Shown in pieces: positions 10,187 to 25,100 of a DNA stretch of 64,000 nucleotides. The stretch spans positions 173,825 through 237,824 of the forward strand of contig CH003264.1 of assembly GCA_000149265.1 (NCBI GenBank), given 5' to 3'. The DNA is from Ciona savignyi. Lineage: Eukaryota; Chordata; Ascidiacea; Phlebobranchia; Cionidae. Positions within the stretch are counted from its first letter, which is position 1, and each line of letters begins with the position of its first letter. The position numbers and the translations under genes are program-made. The notes under the pieces are model-generated. The model was given only the letters and a program-made list of their open reading frames with translations. It was not told the origin of the DNA and did no database searches.

Positions 10187-13100
10187 ATGTCGTCCGACGA
10201 AAATCGTGTGGAGATTGACCATGCAGCTGCAATGCTGCGTAACATCCACGACCATTTGGAAAAGGAACAACTCTGTGATGTCGTAATTGTTGGTAAATAC
10301 GGCCACCATTTTGTATAATTTGTTGCAGAGAGTATTAACTGCAATGTTATATTCAGCCACGCTTTGGTTTTGGTCCCAATAAGGGAAAAGCAGTGTTTAA
10401 AAGAGGAAAAGGGCAAAACTACGGGGTAAAATTATGAAATCTAATTCTAACTAAACAATCACAATCCCAGGACTAACTCTAACTTTAACCCCAGTCCAGT
10501 ATGGAAAGTACGGCAGCTGCACACTCGAGTTTTTTTTTCCCTGCATCTTTTGCACACTTGGGTAATTTCACACACGCTCGCGAGCTGGCAGTATAAACAT
10601 TGTATAATTTCCACAAAACTTGTAAACCTACCTCTGGACCTCAGGTAATTTACTTTACGTACATTTTTAGTTACGTAGATAGATATGTTAGCTGACGGAC
10701 ACGAAAGATTGAGGATAGAATAATATGTTTTTTAAGATTTTGGTAAAACAGTTATGAAAAGGAGATTATGTGCACACTTGAAGTGTGCATTCTTGGACGT
10801 TTGCANNNNNNNNNNNNNNNNNNNNNNNNNNNNNNNNNNNNNNNNNNNNNNNNNNNNNNNNNNNNNNNNNNNNNNNNNNNNNNNNNNNNNNNNNNNNNNN
10901 NNNNNAAGGGGGGGAAAAAGGGGGGCAGTGGGCACACTTGAAAAAACTGCCCGGAACGGGGGCACACGGCACACATATAAGGGAGCGGGGTGCGCACTGG
11001 ATATTTAGGCAAAAAGTGACGTGCATTCCCATGCGGGACCCCAGTCTTTACATTCCATGTCCGACCGGTTGGTCTGGTGGTTTAGTGCAACGCCTTTCCG
11101 AAAGGTTGCAGGTTCGAAACTGGTCACTAACTTGTTGGTTGTGTCTTTGGGCAAGGCACCTAATGAGCATTGCCTGAACCCAGCGGATTAATGGGTTGTA
11201 CCCCGTATGGAAAGTATGTCAATTTTCGCTGAGATCTCGAGTGTGCACATGCCAAATATTTAAGTGTGCAGTGTGCAAACGTCCAAGAGTGCACACCTCA
11301 AGTGTGCACAAAGTCTCCTTTTTATTACTATTTTGTAAAAATCTTAAACAAACGTATTATTCTATTCTAAATCTATCTTGTCCATCAGCTAACATATCTA
11401 TCTACGTAACAAAAACGTACTGACAGTAAATTACCCGAGGTCCAGAGGTAGGTTTATAGGTTTGTTGGAAATTATACGATGTTTATACTGCCAGCTCACG
11501 AGCATGTGTGAAATTACCCAAGTGTGCAAAAACGCAGGGAATAAAAATAACTCGAGTGTGCAGCTGCCGTACTTTCCATACTGGGGGTTGTACTAGATTG
11601 AAAGTATCATATACAACACAATGCAATAACTTCTCCGGTAACCCTATAGTGGGCAAGAGGTGATCTGACGTTTGCCCGTGTGTTAATGGTTTTCCCATTC
11701 ACAGGGATAAACTAGACTATTCTATCCTATTTACATACCGGTCAGGGTTCGAATTAACGATTTTGAAACGATTCGCGAAATGCGTGGGTTAGGAGAAAAA
11801 CGTTTTCGCGCATTAGCTATGTTAAATTGCCTTAGAATGCGGTTTCAGAACCTCCCAAACTAATCTTTAAAGCCAGAAAGATAATTCATTAAGCAAACAG
11901 TACCGTTATTTAGTAGTAATGATAAACTACAATAAACATATCGTAAGTTAATGCGTGTAGGATAGGACGAATATCGACGAAACGAAGCCTTTGAAACGAG
12001 TAATCTTACTTGTTAAAACATCATATAACCTTATTATAAAGAGGTGTGTCGCATCTCCGCCAATCATAAACAAAGAAATCGTTGTATATCAACGCATAAT
12101 GGCTATTGTTGCATTGTGATAGAAATGCTTATTATGCGTCAATAATGCAAAGTAAAGGCAAGGTAAATAAATGTAATAGTAATTCCATTGTTAAATGTTA
12201 TGTTGAAGGCAAACGATGTTATATTAAAGTGTTGATGATTTATTATTAAAAGTGCGCGGAATCAGTAACGGTAAATTATATTTTCACGATTTTGTCAAAT
12301 TTTGTAATTCGTGAACTTTAAAAAACGGTTCGCAAATAGCAATTCGCGATCCCTTAATTCGAACCCTGCCGGTTTCATCAGTAAGATTGACCCACTGGTC
12401 GAGATGAATCCCATCTAACCCATCTTTTATTGTTTTACCATTACATTAATCATGCTGTGGTGTGATATAAATGTTTTTAGTATTTCTATTTCTAACTACT
12501 GGTAAATTAAGCACCATTTACAACAGTATAAAAATCAAGTTGTTTTTAAAAACCAAATATTCACACATTGAATGTTGAACTTTTTGATTGTATAGGATGT
12601 ATATTAAGTTAACACATAAACAAAAGTGGGCTTTAAAATAATGTTGTTATATAATTCTATTAAAAGATAATTTTAAAGTTAAACAAATGTATTCAAAGAA
12701 AGTTACTTTTTATTATGCAGATGTTAAAAAAATAGGTTTTTTAAATCCCAAGTTTCTAAAAAGAATTGTAAAGTGAATGAACAGTGCCTTATAAGTGCAA
12801 AGCTGTTAAATTGTGCAACAAAAATCGCTCTATTTTAACCCAAATAAAAAATCTTGCAATTTCTATGCGGACAATTACATACTTTTGTTAAGTGGACAGT
12901 TGGCCACTTTTTTCCAGCAATAATGGTAACAACAAGGCCAAAAATCTGTGAGAGTAACATGCATAACACTTGAGTGTTTACTCGTGTCTTGCACGCTGTG
13001 CAAGTACTAATTTACTCTTGAAAATAAAAAAAACTTATGTTTATTTTGATAACGTTTTCTACTAAACTGGCTTATAGGGAAATAAAAAACAAATCCTTAT

Positions 13101-16100
13101 CATTGCGCGTTTTTATTATACACATAGCGGGTACGAATACTAAAGTTTATAATACTTACAGCAGCATCATAAAAAACAGTCGCTGTAAATGATTTACTCG
13201 GGTAAAAGATTTACTTGATAGATTGCGTTACTCACGTAAGCTTTCACACGCGAGTAAATTTTTACTCTGCCGAAAGTTGATGGATTTTGGTCCTGTAACA
13301 AACATTAGTGAATATAAAACTTAAGCTTTTAAAGTTACCAACCTTTCATTCTCCAACATCGGTTTTAAAAGTTCTGCATATTTATTTAACAAAAGCCCTG
13401 TTTTGTTATACACTAAGGTTATTCCACTACAAAGTTACTGGGTGCATAGCATAACCCTTGTGTACACTAACTCAATAACTCTGCATATGCAATGTAAAAA
13501 TATAACTGTTGATAGGGGAAAACTAAAAAGAGGGAAAGCGGGAAGATGGGAAGGAGGAAAACTGCATACTAAAATGAAGATTATGACATTGGAGTTAGTT
13601 TTAAACATGGGGTTGGTGTTGGGGTTAGATAAAGTGTTTAGAAAAGGGTTTAAATTAGTTTTTATAGTTTTATTGTGCAGTTTCCCTTCTTTCTCCATTT
13701 CTGCTTTCCCTCCTTTTAGTGTTGCACCTGATGACGGAAATTTGGGAGATGCTTACAGTTTGTCACACATCTGTACTTTAGTCACCCTAATTTTTTTCAT
13801 TTATATACAGCTGGCACGAAGCGCATTTCAGCGCACAGGCTCGTCCTCTCTTCTGTTTCCGAATATTTCCGCGCCATGTTCAACAGCGATGTCAGAGAGG
13901 CCGTGGAAAATGAGGTCACAATGACTGACGAGGACCCAGAAGCTCTTGAGAGCCTCATCAGATACATGTACACAGGTTTGTTGAGTTTTATAGTGCTATG
14001 GTATTTGGTGGCTATTCTTGACGTATATACTCGCCGATAGGTCGCGCCACCGTATCGCACTATTAGTTTTGTGTTAAAAAAAATTTTGATTTAGAGTTGA
14101 CTCGCACATTAGTCGCACTGAAAATCAGGGGATTTAAAAGGCCCTTCCCTTAGCTTTTTTTACAGAGATAACTTCCTATTTTCTTGTAGTTAATATAATC
14201 AAAATATGTTTATTGACACCTGTGAGCGATAATAAATGCATGTATGCAAGCGCAGACCATACAATTTTCAATACGATAATTGGAATAGCCGAGAACTTTC
14301 AATTTTGTTCCGATTTGGTGGTGATTTGCTATTTATGTCGAGCAGATTGATCGCACCTTTATTTTTTTTTTAAATTAATAAGGAAAAAAAATTGCGTCCT
14401 ATCTGCAAGTATGTACAGTAATTGTTAACGCTAGTGGAACCACTAAATAGTAAAGTAAGATATGACTTTTGATTGTGTCGGAATTTAATTTATATGGCTA
14501 TAACTAGATCGTGTTTTTTAGTTTACTATACATGAGTTGTTCACAAAACTTATATGTTATTTCAGATAAAAGGTTTGAAATGAATCTTTCCAGATACTAA
14601 AACCGCTTATAAATATAGTTTTTGCTTGTAAAAATTTTGGATAATTTTATTTAAAATATTTTATCTAAAAACAAAGTTAAACTAGAAATAATACACCTAC
14701 AGTCTGTGTAAAGTAAGCCTAATGTTAGTTTTTGAAATTTTGTGTCTTAGAAACTTTACCTTGCGACACTATATTAAATTCATACCGGTTGCAAGGCCAA
14801 AAAAAACTGTGCGGGTAACGCGAGTAATACTCGCTTAATTAGCACACTGTGGGAGTAAGAATTTACTCCCGCTTATAAAAAACTAATTAGCGTTTACCGC
14901 GGCCGTTTTCTATTCTACTGGCATATACCATTTTTCTTATATTGACTTTTCTTTACCTTTTCAGCCATAACCACATAAGAAATTGTGGATTGCAATTTTT
15001 TAAAACTTTAGTGTAAGAGTCTTATTGGCGGTCAATACAACAAACCAAAATTTTATTGTTTTTGTCTTCGTTTTTGTACCAAATTTTTAATAGTATAATT
15101 TCAATTGGTGTGATTACACACTTATAATTGGAATCTCCACATTACTGCCATTGTTGCATAGTTTGAAAAGAATGTTGATAGATTAACTGGAGAAGTTAAG
15201 TACATTGCAGATCTTCATGTTATGTACCCACCTTCACACAAATTTTCATTATATGTTTAAGCAAATTAGGAATGTGTTTGTCAGGTAGTATGTAAAATTC
15301 TATAACTGAATTTGATTTAATTTAATTAAAATATTAAACTTGTTTGTGTAATGGTATATAAGAAGTTGGAATGTAAAAAAATGTTTTGAATAAGAATTGT
15401 TAGAAATATATTTTCCCACATTTGATACTTCCAATAGAGTCACATCAGTTAATGGGTTTACCCTTTGAATAATTAATTTTAATTATATTGTGGCCTATTT
15501 TACTGGTAATAAAATATTTAGTTATTTGCTATTTTTAATAGAGTTTCAACACGGAAATAAAATGCAGGTTTTTATCGATTTACAGCATCCTTAATTTTGT
15601 AAAGTTTAGTTTATTTTATTTTTTGTTTCTACTATAAAAACAAGTAGCAGGACCTTTGTTAAAACATTAGAAAACAGGGAAAATCGGCAAAACGACAGTC
15701 GTTAAAACAGTCTACAGTCCAATCAATTATTAAGTTGTGGTGTATTTAGACGTGGCCGCTAAACCCAAATACATACATAAATAAATTGAAAAGGAAAATG
15801 GCTTTAGGAGCGGCCGTAAGGAATAGAGGTGGCCCAGAAAGTGTGGGCCACAGTGGAAAAATAAAAACCCAAAAAATTCCAAAATTTTACGTTATTGTAC
15901 AGACTTTTTCCATATTTCTCTTTGTAATAACCTTTTGTTCCATGGTCTCAAATTTAAATAAATAAAATTATAATAGCATAATACCGGCAAAACCAATATT
16001 CCCCTTTTGACCCCTTGGAAATACTTGGTATATTGTTGCAAATGAAATGAAATATTAAATGCTATAATCCTCTGATTTGTTTGTTTACAGAGTGTGTTTG

Positions 16101-19100
16101 TCTTTCTGGTTAAATATTACTGTCAGGATTCCCACGAAATTACCTAACAGTATTGATTAAGTCTTTCCTCTTTGTTAAGCTGAAAGACTGTCCATCCCAA
16201 CAGAGGTGATTAATTATTTATTGCAAATTCTTAGTTTAAGAATATAAACCCAATGCCAAAGCTTGGCTTATAGGTACCATTACTGGTAGCATACCTTTAC
16301 GTTCTATAAAGATCTTAAGGGTAGGTAGTGACTTATCAGATTAGATAAGTATAGAATAGGTACTTAGGAAGTTGAGTGACAACAATTTTTAAAATCCCTA
16401 TTGAGTGTTCGCTGTTTTTTTCTGCATGCAGAAACAATTGGATTCCCTGGCTACCTCATCACCCTTGGTATATCATATATAAAGAGTATAACATTTCTTT
16501 TTGCAAGCAGAAACCAATGGGTTTCCAGGTTACCAATTCAAACTTAAGATCCATGTTTTCTGAATAGTATTTGCATTGGTATACCGAAAAACACGACAAT
16601 AGATGCAAAGAAATTTAAATTGTCTTTGTGATATTGTTTGCTTTTCAGGGATATTTTAATCAATGAATATTGTTATTTAACAATTCTACTACAAAATGTA
16701 TTCTTCAAATATTTTAAAAATTGTTTTAAAAAACCTGTCAAAAATTAAATAAAATAAAGTTTCAAACCGCACGGCCGGAGTTTTATCAAGTTACAATGGT
16801 CTAACAAAGAACTCGTAACTTAACATTTAATTATGCTAGCAGATAGCTGTCAATCAAATCTTTGTAGGTCTTTTGGAGTTATTGCAATGTGTTATATTTT
16901 TATATAATAGAAATATAGATTACTTAGTTTTTTAAATAGTATAAATTCCACTAAGATTAAGCAATGTCCGTTAAGTGCCTTGTGCCTTAGCTAACAGATT
17001 ACCATCGCGTAATTAGCTTGTGTCTAACGCACTGTTGGGTGTTGCTCGTTAAACAAATTACAATAAATTTACTTCTGGATTTTGCCTAGTTGCAAAATCC
17101 ACACTGGCCGGATTTTCAGATTATGCAGTACTGGATAGGTATCGGGTATCCAAATGTTTATTTTTTTGTTCACCTTTAAATTCATTATCAATTAGTTTTG
17201 TTTTAAATGGTGTAGCTGATTTATATACATGGTAACAATGCATTAAGTTATAATTTTTATATTTTAACGGATTTCCTGTAGTAACTTGCAGCACATAGAG
17301 GCTGTTTTTTTCTTACTCAGTTTATTTTATTCACCTACAACTTTCCTTACAATTGAAAGTGAATAATTCCTACCAATCCCGAAATATTGACTGTTAAAGA
17401 ATAATTAATCCCGACGGCCGGCGTGCTTATACTTCTTGGCAATTTATCCATAATTTCCTACTGTTGATTCAAACCATTTTAGCTAACACCACCGAAAATT
17501 GAACATGATTGGACATTTGGTTTCTTATTATATAAGGCGTAAATGTGACTGGACAATAGTTTTAGTGGACTCGAAGAATTAGTGGGGATTTTCAGGAAAG
17601 GGGTTAAAGATAGGTGTGGGGCTTGCACGTCTGTTTTGTTCATATTTACATTCTTTATTTATTTATCTTAGTTTTATAGTTTTATTTTAATCCGATGAAG
17701 CGTTTACACAATGACTTGGCTACCGGACTTTCATGTCCTACCGCATTTCTATAATTATATATGTATGCTGTATGTTTCAGAAATTGTTCAGTTTAGATTT
17801 TAGAATTATTCTTTAAAGTCTTATAAATCTAGATTTTTAAACTGCTCTAGAAAATCAAAATTATATAAAAAACACATTTTGTTCAAGCATTATTTAGTTT
17901 CGAATTAGTAGAATATAAAATATTTAGCATTTTTCACATCTTGTTTCTGAAATACACATCAGTTGATTTCTATTTAACATTTAATTTAAAAATTTGCAGG
18001 AAAACTTGAGCTCAAAGAAGAAAATGTAGAGAGGACGTTATCGACTGCCAATATGCTTCGTTTGGATGCAGTTGTAGAGTCCGGATGCTCTTTCCTCCAG
18101 CAGCAACTACATCCTTCCAACTGTCTTGGCATCCGGTCATTTGCAGACATCCAAGGGTGCAGGGGGCTCTATAAACAGGCTCACAGCTATACCATGGTTG
18201 GTCTGTGTATAATACTCTTATGTTATGTTGACAAAACGTCAAAGCAAAGCAAAATATTCAAAATTTGCCACGTACCATTTGTACCAGAGCATTGATGTAT
18301 ACGCAATACCTTAGTACCCACTTAAACTTAAAAAAATGAAATTCTAAAAATATTAATGTGCAGTTTGTGCTTTGATTAGAAGAGAAAGATTCTTAAAACC
18401 AAAACTGAATTATGAAACCTGTAAAACATATTCTCTCTATTATTACCAATCTATAAATGACATTTGTTATGTCAGTAATTACCTTATGGTACACTTGCTT
18501 TATACGGCTATATTGTTCATTGATTGAAAGTAATAATCTGGCTCAAGCTATGGTACTTAGCTGTGCTAGGTCTCAACTCATATAAAAGCATATGCATCAT
18601 AGAAATTCCGGGTTTTATTCATCTACAGTATGTTATATATCGTAAAATTAGGAATCAACAAGATTTGGGATAAAAAAAAGCTTTATGTATAATTGTATGA
18701 TTCAATTTAACAGGAACATTTTACCGAAGTAACTCGGAACCAAGAATTTCTTCTCCTTCCACTAAGCCAGGTATGTCATTACTTTAATATAGATTTATGT
18801 GATTTTTGTTCAGAAACTTTTCATTGCCATACCGGTTGTGTACAAACATTACCAATCTAACCCCTGTATGCTACAACAACATATTCTAGTAGGTGACTCA
18901 CTGTATTGCCGTAAGTCACTCTGTTTCGTGCGTAATTATGACATCACATTCAAAGGCTAGAATTCATAGGAAAATCCTGTCAAATGTTCTACAAAAACTA
19001 TGACTAATATTTGACATTCAAGAGTATGTATGCATAAATTATATTTTCAGTTTTGATGTAAATAATGGCTGAAATAACATTTTGTATTATCATTTATGTT

Positions 19101-22100
19101 AGGTATCCCCACAAATGATACATTTTGTTTTCATTTTAGGATGTATAATATTAAAGCAATTGTATTTATCCTTTCTTTACACTTTATGATGAAGCTTTTG
19201 AAGGCAATTCCAGTGTGATCAGCATAATCTTGTTTTGTTTTTGTTAACGCTCACGTTAAAACATATAAATTACAGCTCTGAGTATATAAATGCATAATGT
19301 TTTTCATTTTTTGCCTTTACAAACTTTGATAAAATATTGTTTATATTACATATTTTTGTACCAATATCTTTTATCTCAGGTTTGCGATTTATTTGCCAGT
19401 GATGAGGTGAACGTACCAAGCGAAACAAATATGTTCGAAGCTGTGTTGTTGTGGGTGAAACATGATGAAGCTGCAAGGAAGAAACATATGTCCGAGCTGC
19501 TCAGCCACATCAGGCTTACTCACATTCCAAAGGAGGTGAGAATCAAAATGCAATGTTGTATGCAAAAGCAGGCACGCTGAACGTAGAAATAGCCAGGGGA
19601 TGCGAGGGTTGGGAGAAAATCAATTTCGCGCCCGGCGAAATGGTCCTACTCTGCATTCCTGCGTTCGGCGCCACTATGCAGGAGTAATGTTAGACGACAC
19701 TTTTCGTTCTTGAATTAAAAAAATAAAAATTCTATCTTTTCTTTATTTTGTGTCCTTAATTCTTACCATACCCTTCGCCATAATCTTTTATGTAACTGTA
19801 TTATTTTAAGATTTTTGTGCCTTTATTTTTCGCAAATTTTTTTTATTGAACAGATATCTTCTCACAAAGTACCATTTCCATCACAATTGGCTTCATTTAA
19901 ACAAATTCCATTTTTCTCAGTTTGTAGCCGACGTTGTGCAGTCCAATCCATACATCCGGGAAAGCCTGGCTTGCGAGCACCAGGTGATCGCCTCCTTGGT
20001 TCATCACCTGCTTCCCGGAAGAAGACCGTGTCTTCAGCCTCCCAGGAAATCCACCACCGGCCACCTCTTTGCTATTGGTGGAATGGATACTTCAAAAGGT
20101 GCTTGCATGTTTTTGCTGTACCAGTGGGTGGGATTCTTGCCAACCGCATTGTATTCTCTAATAATTCGTGACAAAACTTTAACTGGTCGTTGTTAATATA
20201 TGAAAACTGATTTTGATCCTATTTTGTAAACAAATACCTCATTAATTCATGTTCTTGCAATAATAATGTTAAACTGTGGCACTGATTAATCAGACTACCT
20301 TGCTTTGCTTAATATTATAACTGAATGAAGCCAATTTGAATTAAATTGTGCATTTTTGTGCCAAACCTTTGTCAAGTGATGGGTTGTCACACGATACTTA
20401 TATTTAATTACTCACATCATACAATTAACTTTCAATAATCATTTTATTGAATATTTAGAGTATTTTCTAGTTGGAAGTTTTGTTAAATCTGGCTCACCAT
20501 TTCCTTAAAATTATTAGATTTTTGTTATTCAAACTCTGCCTTCTTCTTTCTTACTCTCCTTTCTCTTTTTTCTTTTGCTTTCTCTCTCCCAGCTGGATTT
20601 TCATGTAAGTAAGGTTGCATGTGTGATAAATTGTTCCCTGCTTGCCAATGTTGCATCTCCACAAAGTTTTAACTCAACTATCAACTAACTCTCTGCAATT
20701 GCTTGCTGTTATTATTTGTGTTGCCTGGTTAAACAGTTGTTTGCTACAGTTAAGCAAACAAATTTTATTGTGTAACTTGGAATTTTGTCTGATTGGTTGG
20801 CGCAGTCGGTTAAGACTTACAGTTGTTTGCTAAAACATTTTTGCCTCTGGTGGTGGTGGTTAATCAAATTATGTAAATCCACTTGACAAACTTAAACTTA
20901 ATAACATTTTTTTTTACATATAAGAGAAGACGACCAGTAGTATAAATTTATATTTAATATATGAAAAAAATAATTTTAAATAATTTACTGGATTCAATTG
21001 TAATTGTTATCATCATATAATGTTCTAAATTTTATGCTTATTATTTTATGTGTAATTTTAATGAAAGTTTGTGTATTTGGGCTCACAGGTGCAACAAGCA
21101 TTGAACAATATGATGCACGAACGAACCAGTGGTGCCATGTGGCGAACATGACGGGCCGGCGGCTCCAATTCGGCGTGGCGGTGCTCGATAATAAGCTATT
21201 TGTGGTGGGAGGTCGAGATGGTTTGAAAACGCTTAACTCGGTCGAATGTTTCAACTCAAAGACCAAATCATGGAGTGTTATGCCTCCGGTGGCCACTCAT
21301 CGCCATGGATTAGGTTTGTATTGGTTCGCTTTCACTATTGAATTAGCATATACTCTTTTGTTTTTCAGTGAAAAACACAAAAAATGGTATTTTAGCATGA
21401 AACCAAAACCAGTGTTTATTTCAATGAAAACATAAAAAAGGCTATAACATGGACCTAACATATGTATTGATTTCACAACACCGTTCTATTTTTGCTGTTT
21501 ACCTTTAAACTTGTAGTTTTGCCATGGTTGCAAATGTACATCTTTGTTAAATGTGTGCTGATATAACGATGTGCCTATAATATTTTTTTTTCAGTTTTTT
21601 ATCTTAATGTCAGATTATTTTAAAAAAAATTTAAATTTAAAAGGCGCTTATTTTTTTCCTCTGCACTTGCCAAACCCACACAAAACACAAGAGACGTGCT
21701 TAATAAGCTTGGTGGAATAAACTGCCCTGCTTATTTGGACATGAAATACAAGTTTCTTTGCGCTATTAAGAGGAATTTAAAAGGAATAGAGATTTTCTTT
21801 GGATGCCGTTTAGGGGTACCAATCAGAGGGCAAGGGTGCAGTATGCACCTTCTCTTACCACCAATCATTCACTTAATAATGTTTTTCCGTGCATTTTTAA
21901 CGAAATAACAACATTTGCACATAGGTGTTGCTGTGCTATGCGGCCCCATGTATGCAGTTGGTGGGCACGATGGGTGGAGTTATTTGAACACAGTGGAGCG
22001 ATGGGACCCACAGGCTCGTGCGTGGAACTACGTCGCCCCAATGTCAGTGGCGCGGAGCACAGTCGGTGTGGCTGTTCTGCATGATAAGTGAGTATTTTTA

Positions 22101-25100
22101 TTGGCAATATTGTTACAATTCTGTGCACCTTGTCAATTCAGCATTTCATTATGGTTCACAAATTGTGGCGGAAGCCCTAATCCCTGTTAACTGGTTCAAC
22201 AAAATAAAGTGCTATTTTATGACGTTTTATATGACTATTATGGGAAAATAACTGTTGGTGAACAAAATTCTATGTAGTTGACCTATATCATAAGCACATC
22301 AAACAGAGCTGCTAATAATTTTACCCATTAATGCATGTATTGTGCAACATTTATTAATTAATTGAAAATGTGTTTGATATAAGGTAAAATGCATTCTGTT
22401 CTGCATGAAATATATTTGGGTGCAGCCCCCAAAAATTTCTATTAATGTTCATGTTTGTAAATTTGCATCTGTTTTATTTCATAACAGATCTATACTGTAT
22501 TGTTAAAGTGCTTTAGCACCTTGTTAAAATTTTGGTATAACTTTTTCTGTCTAAAAGGACAGCCAATGATCAAACAAAAGCTGAGTATTCCACTTGCTTG
22601 GAGTCACATAGTCTTAAATGCTAAGTTGCTTTAATTCACCATACGATAACAACCTTTTACTAGTTTTAAAAATATAATTATTTCCAAGAATATGCACCCC
22701 CCCCAATGTAATTACAATGCACTAAATAAGTGGCTGCTTGGTAACCAAAATATTTTGCCCCATAAAATGATATTAAGAGAATATTAAGTTAAGAAAAAAG
22801 TTTTCAAGAAATTGTTCCTGTTAATTTATTGTCTTGTTAACCGTACCATTTTAAAAATTGGTCTGAATGGTGTTTAAATATAGTATGTTACATTTGCTGT
22901 AAACAAAAGCATAAATCAATATTTTTGGACCTCAAATTAGGCTAATTTAGGCCCATGCACACAACAACCAATATTGAAAAAAATTGCACTTGCACACAAG
23001 CGAAAAAATTAAATAACCCAGTGTATCATCTCACTGTGCCAACTGCTAATACTTACTAATAATCCCAGCTGTATCCAGTTTTAAAAGGAAATCCTGTCTC
23101 ATGTGTCTAGCTGGCTACAGATTTAACTATTTGTTCTCACCACTTAAGCTTCATCACTATAATGCCTAACAAGAGAACATATGCTTTCAGTTCTGATCAC
23201 TTGTCTTAATATTGTGGAAGCTGATAATGTTGTAACATAATGTTAAAATATCATCTGAAGACTGAACAGTATATTCCACATTTTGTTTCAAAAGTTTTTT
23301 AAACAAAATAGCATTTTACTAAATAAAATTTCGTGCCGTAATACATTAATGCCTTTCACAATTAGCTGATAATTAAAAACTATTTGTCCAATGTTTAACA
23401 TTTTAAAATATACTGGTTTATATGTTCTTTTACTTTTTAGTACATCTACTCCAATATTAAGTTAGTTATGTATTATGCTAAAAGTCAATGAATTTAAATG
23501 CTAATTAATCACATTTTTAACATTTTGTTTTTGTACTTCTGAGTTAAGCTAGCTGCACACTGAATCTAAGTAGGGCTGAAGTAACTTCCTAACACAATTA
23601 AACACAAAAGCAAGCACTTCTTACTGGTATAGACAAGGGCTAAAAATAATATTACATTTTTTCACAAGTTGCAAAACTCATTACTTGTTGCCATTTTTGT
23701 TATAATTTCCAAATTTTTGTTTTAAATTTTGACAAGTAGCAAAATTGTTGGAACTTGCAAATTTTTTTAAAACACGTTGATCATTGCCTTTTTAACAATC
23801 CATTCCACCCCCATATTTCAATAAATAGCTTTATCCCCCCCAATTTTCAATAAATTGCTTTGTTCCAGGTTATATGCAGTTGGTGGCCGAGACGGTAGCT
23901 CGTGCCTGCGCTCTGTGGAGTGTTTCGACCCCCACACCAACAAGTGGACCAACTGTGCCCCCATGTCGAAGAGGAGAGGGGGAGTGGGGGTGGGGGTTTG
24001 TGGGAGTCACCTCTATGCTATTGGCGGCCACGATGCACCTGCAAGTAACCAGATGTCCAAGTTATCAGAAACTGTCGAAAGGTTTGTAAAATCTCAGATG
24101 CAAATAATTAAATTCAAATACTTGTTATGGGGACAGCTTATTTCACCATCGTAAATTAATGATCACACAAATTTCGGAATTTCATATCATGGCTAAATCA
24201 CATTATATTTGACTTGTAATATGAAATAAAGGCACCTGATTACTTGGTTGAAACCTATCACCATTACAACAAACCCTTATATAACTGCTGAAACGCGAAA
24301 GTTAGCATTTTTGTAAAACTTGTTGGTACTTCAAGCCAAGAAGGATATTAGAAGCACGATATTATACGCAATACTATGCATACATTAGAAAGCAAGATAT
24401 TAGACGCAATACTATGCATACAAAAGTTGGTCATGAGCCTAGTAATATGTCTAATATCTTACTTTCGGCATGTCATTTTTTATGACTGTAAAATTTTGTT
24501 TCTCTGCAAATATTTATTGTCAATTTTCTCTCAGGTATGACCCAAAAACTGACCAGTGGTCCACAGTGGCACCGATGAGTGTACCGCGAGACGCCGTTGG
24601 AATATGCGTGCTGGGTGGACGATTGTATGCTTGTGGTGGATATGACGGTATGATGATTGAATAGTATAGGATATTTTATATTTTGTCCCCATCTATAGGC
24701 GTAAAGGGAGTTATTACATAGGAAATCATCAAATTACCTCGTGAAAATGTAATAAAACGCTCTACCAAGGGGTTGAATGTCGGATTATTTTATCCCTTAT
24801 TGGTTAAAAACGTTTTCTAGAGAATGTCAGACGCTTTTCTTAGTAGATGAGTATTGAGTAAGTTACACCTCTGTATATATATCATCTGAACCAGTTGTCT
24901 GAATCAGTGTGCCCACGGTTGAGTTACCAGGGATTATGACTGCACGTTATAACAAGTATGTTTAGGTATTCATTTTTCATTTAAACAAAAAAAGAAAGTT
25001 TTAAATAAAAGATACTCAATAATGTGCACTGTGACTGAATATGAGCTATGTGATGCAATACGCATCCACAGATAAGGCACGAGAATATATTAAGTAAATT

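Larger units (their letters stand above)
13976..17999. other. KLHL intron 2 (4.0 kb)
   Basis: AT-rich, with the repeat at 14790-14930, an imperfect direct repeat (16421-16540), a SINE fragment and the dispersed repeat at 17480. No exon needed: exons 2 and 3 join in frame with full BTB sequence. Confidence 0.65.

Noticed and set aside
10732..11177. Open frames crossing the gap on both strands
   Set aside because: They exist only because N bases hide stops.
13403..13924. Open frame of 173 codons overlapping KLHL exon 2
   Set aside because: It runs through an inverted repeat and reads exon 2 in the wrong frame; the BTB sequence is in another frame.
20773..20835. tRNA-like ttggcgcagtcggttaag
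   Set aside because: Only an A-box resemblance; no B box follows.
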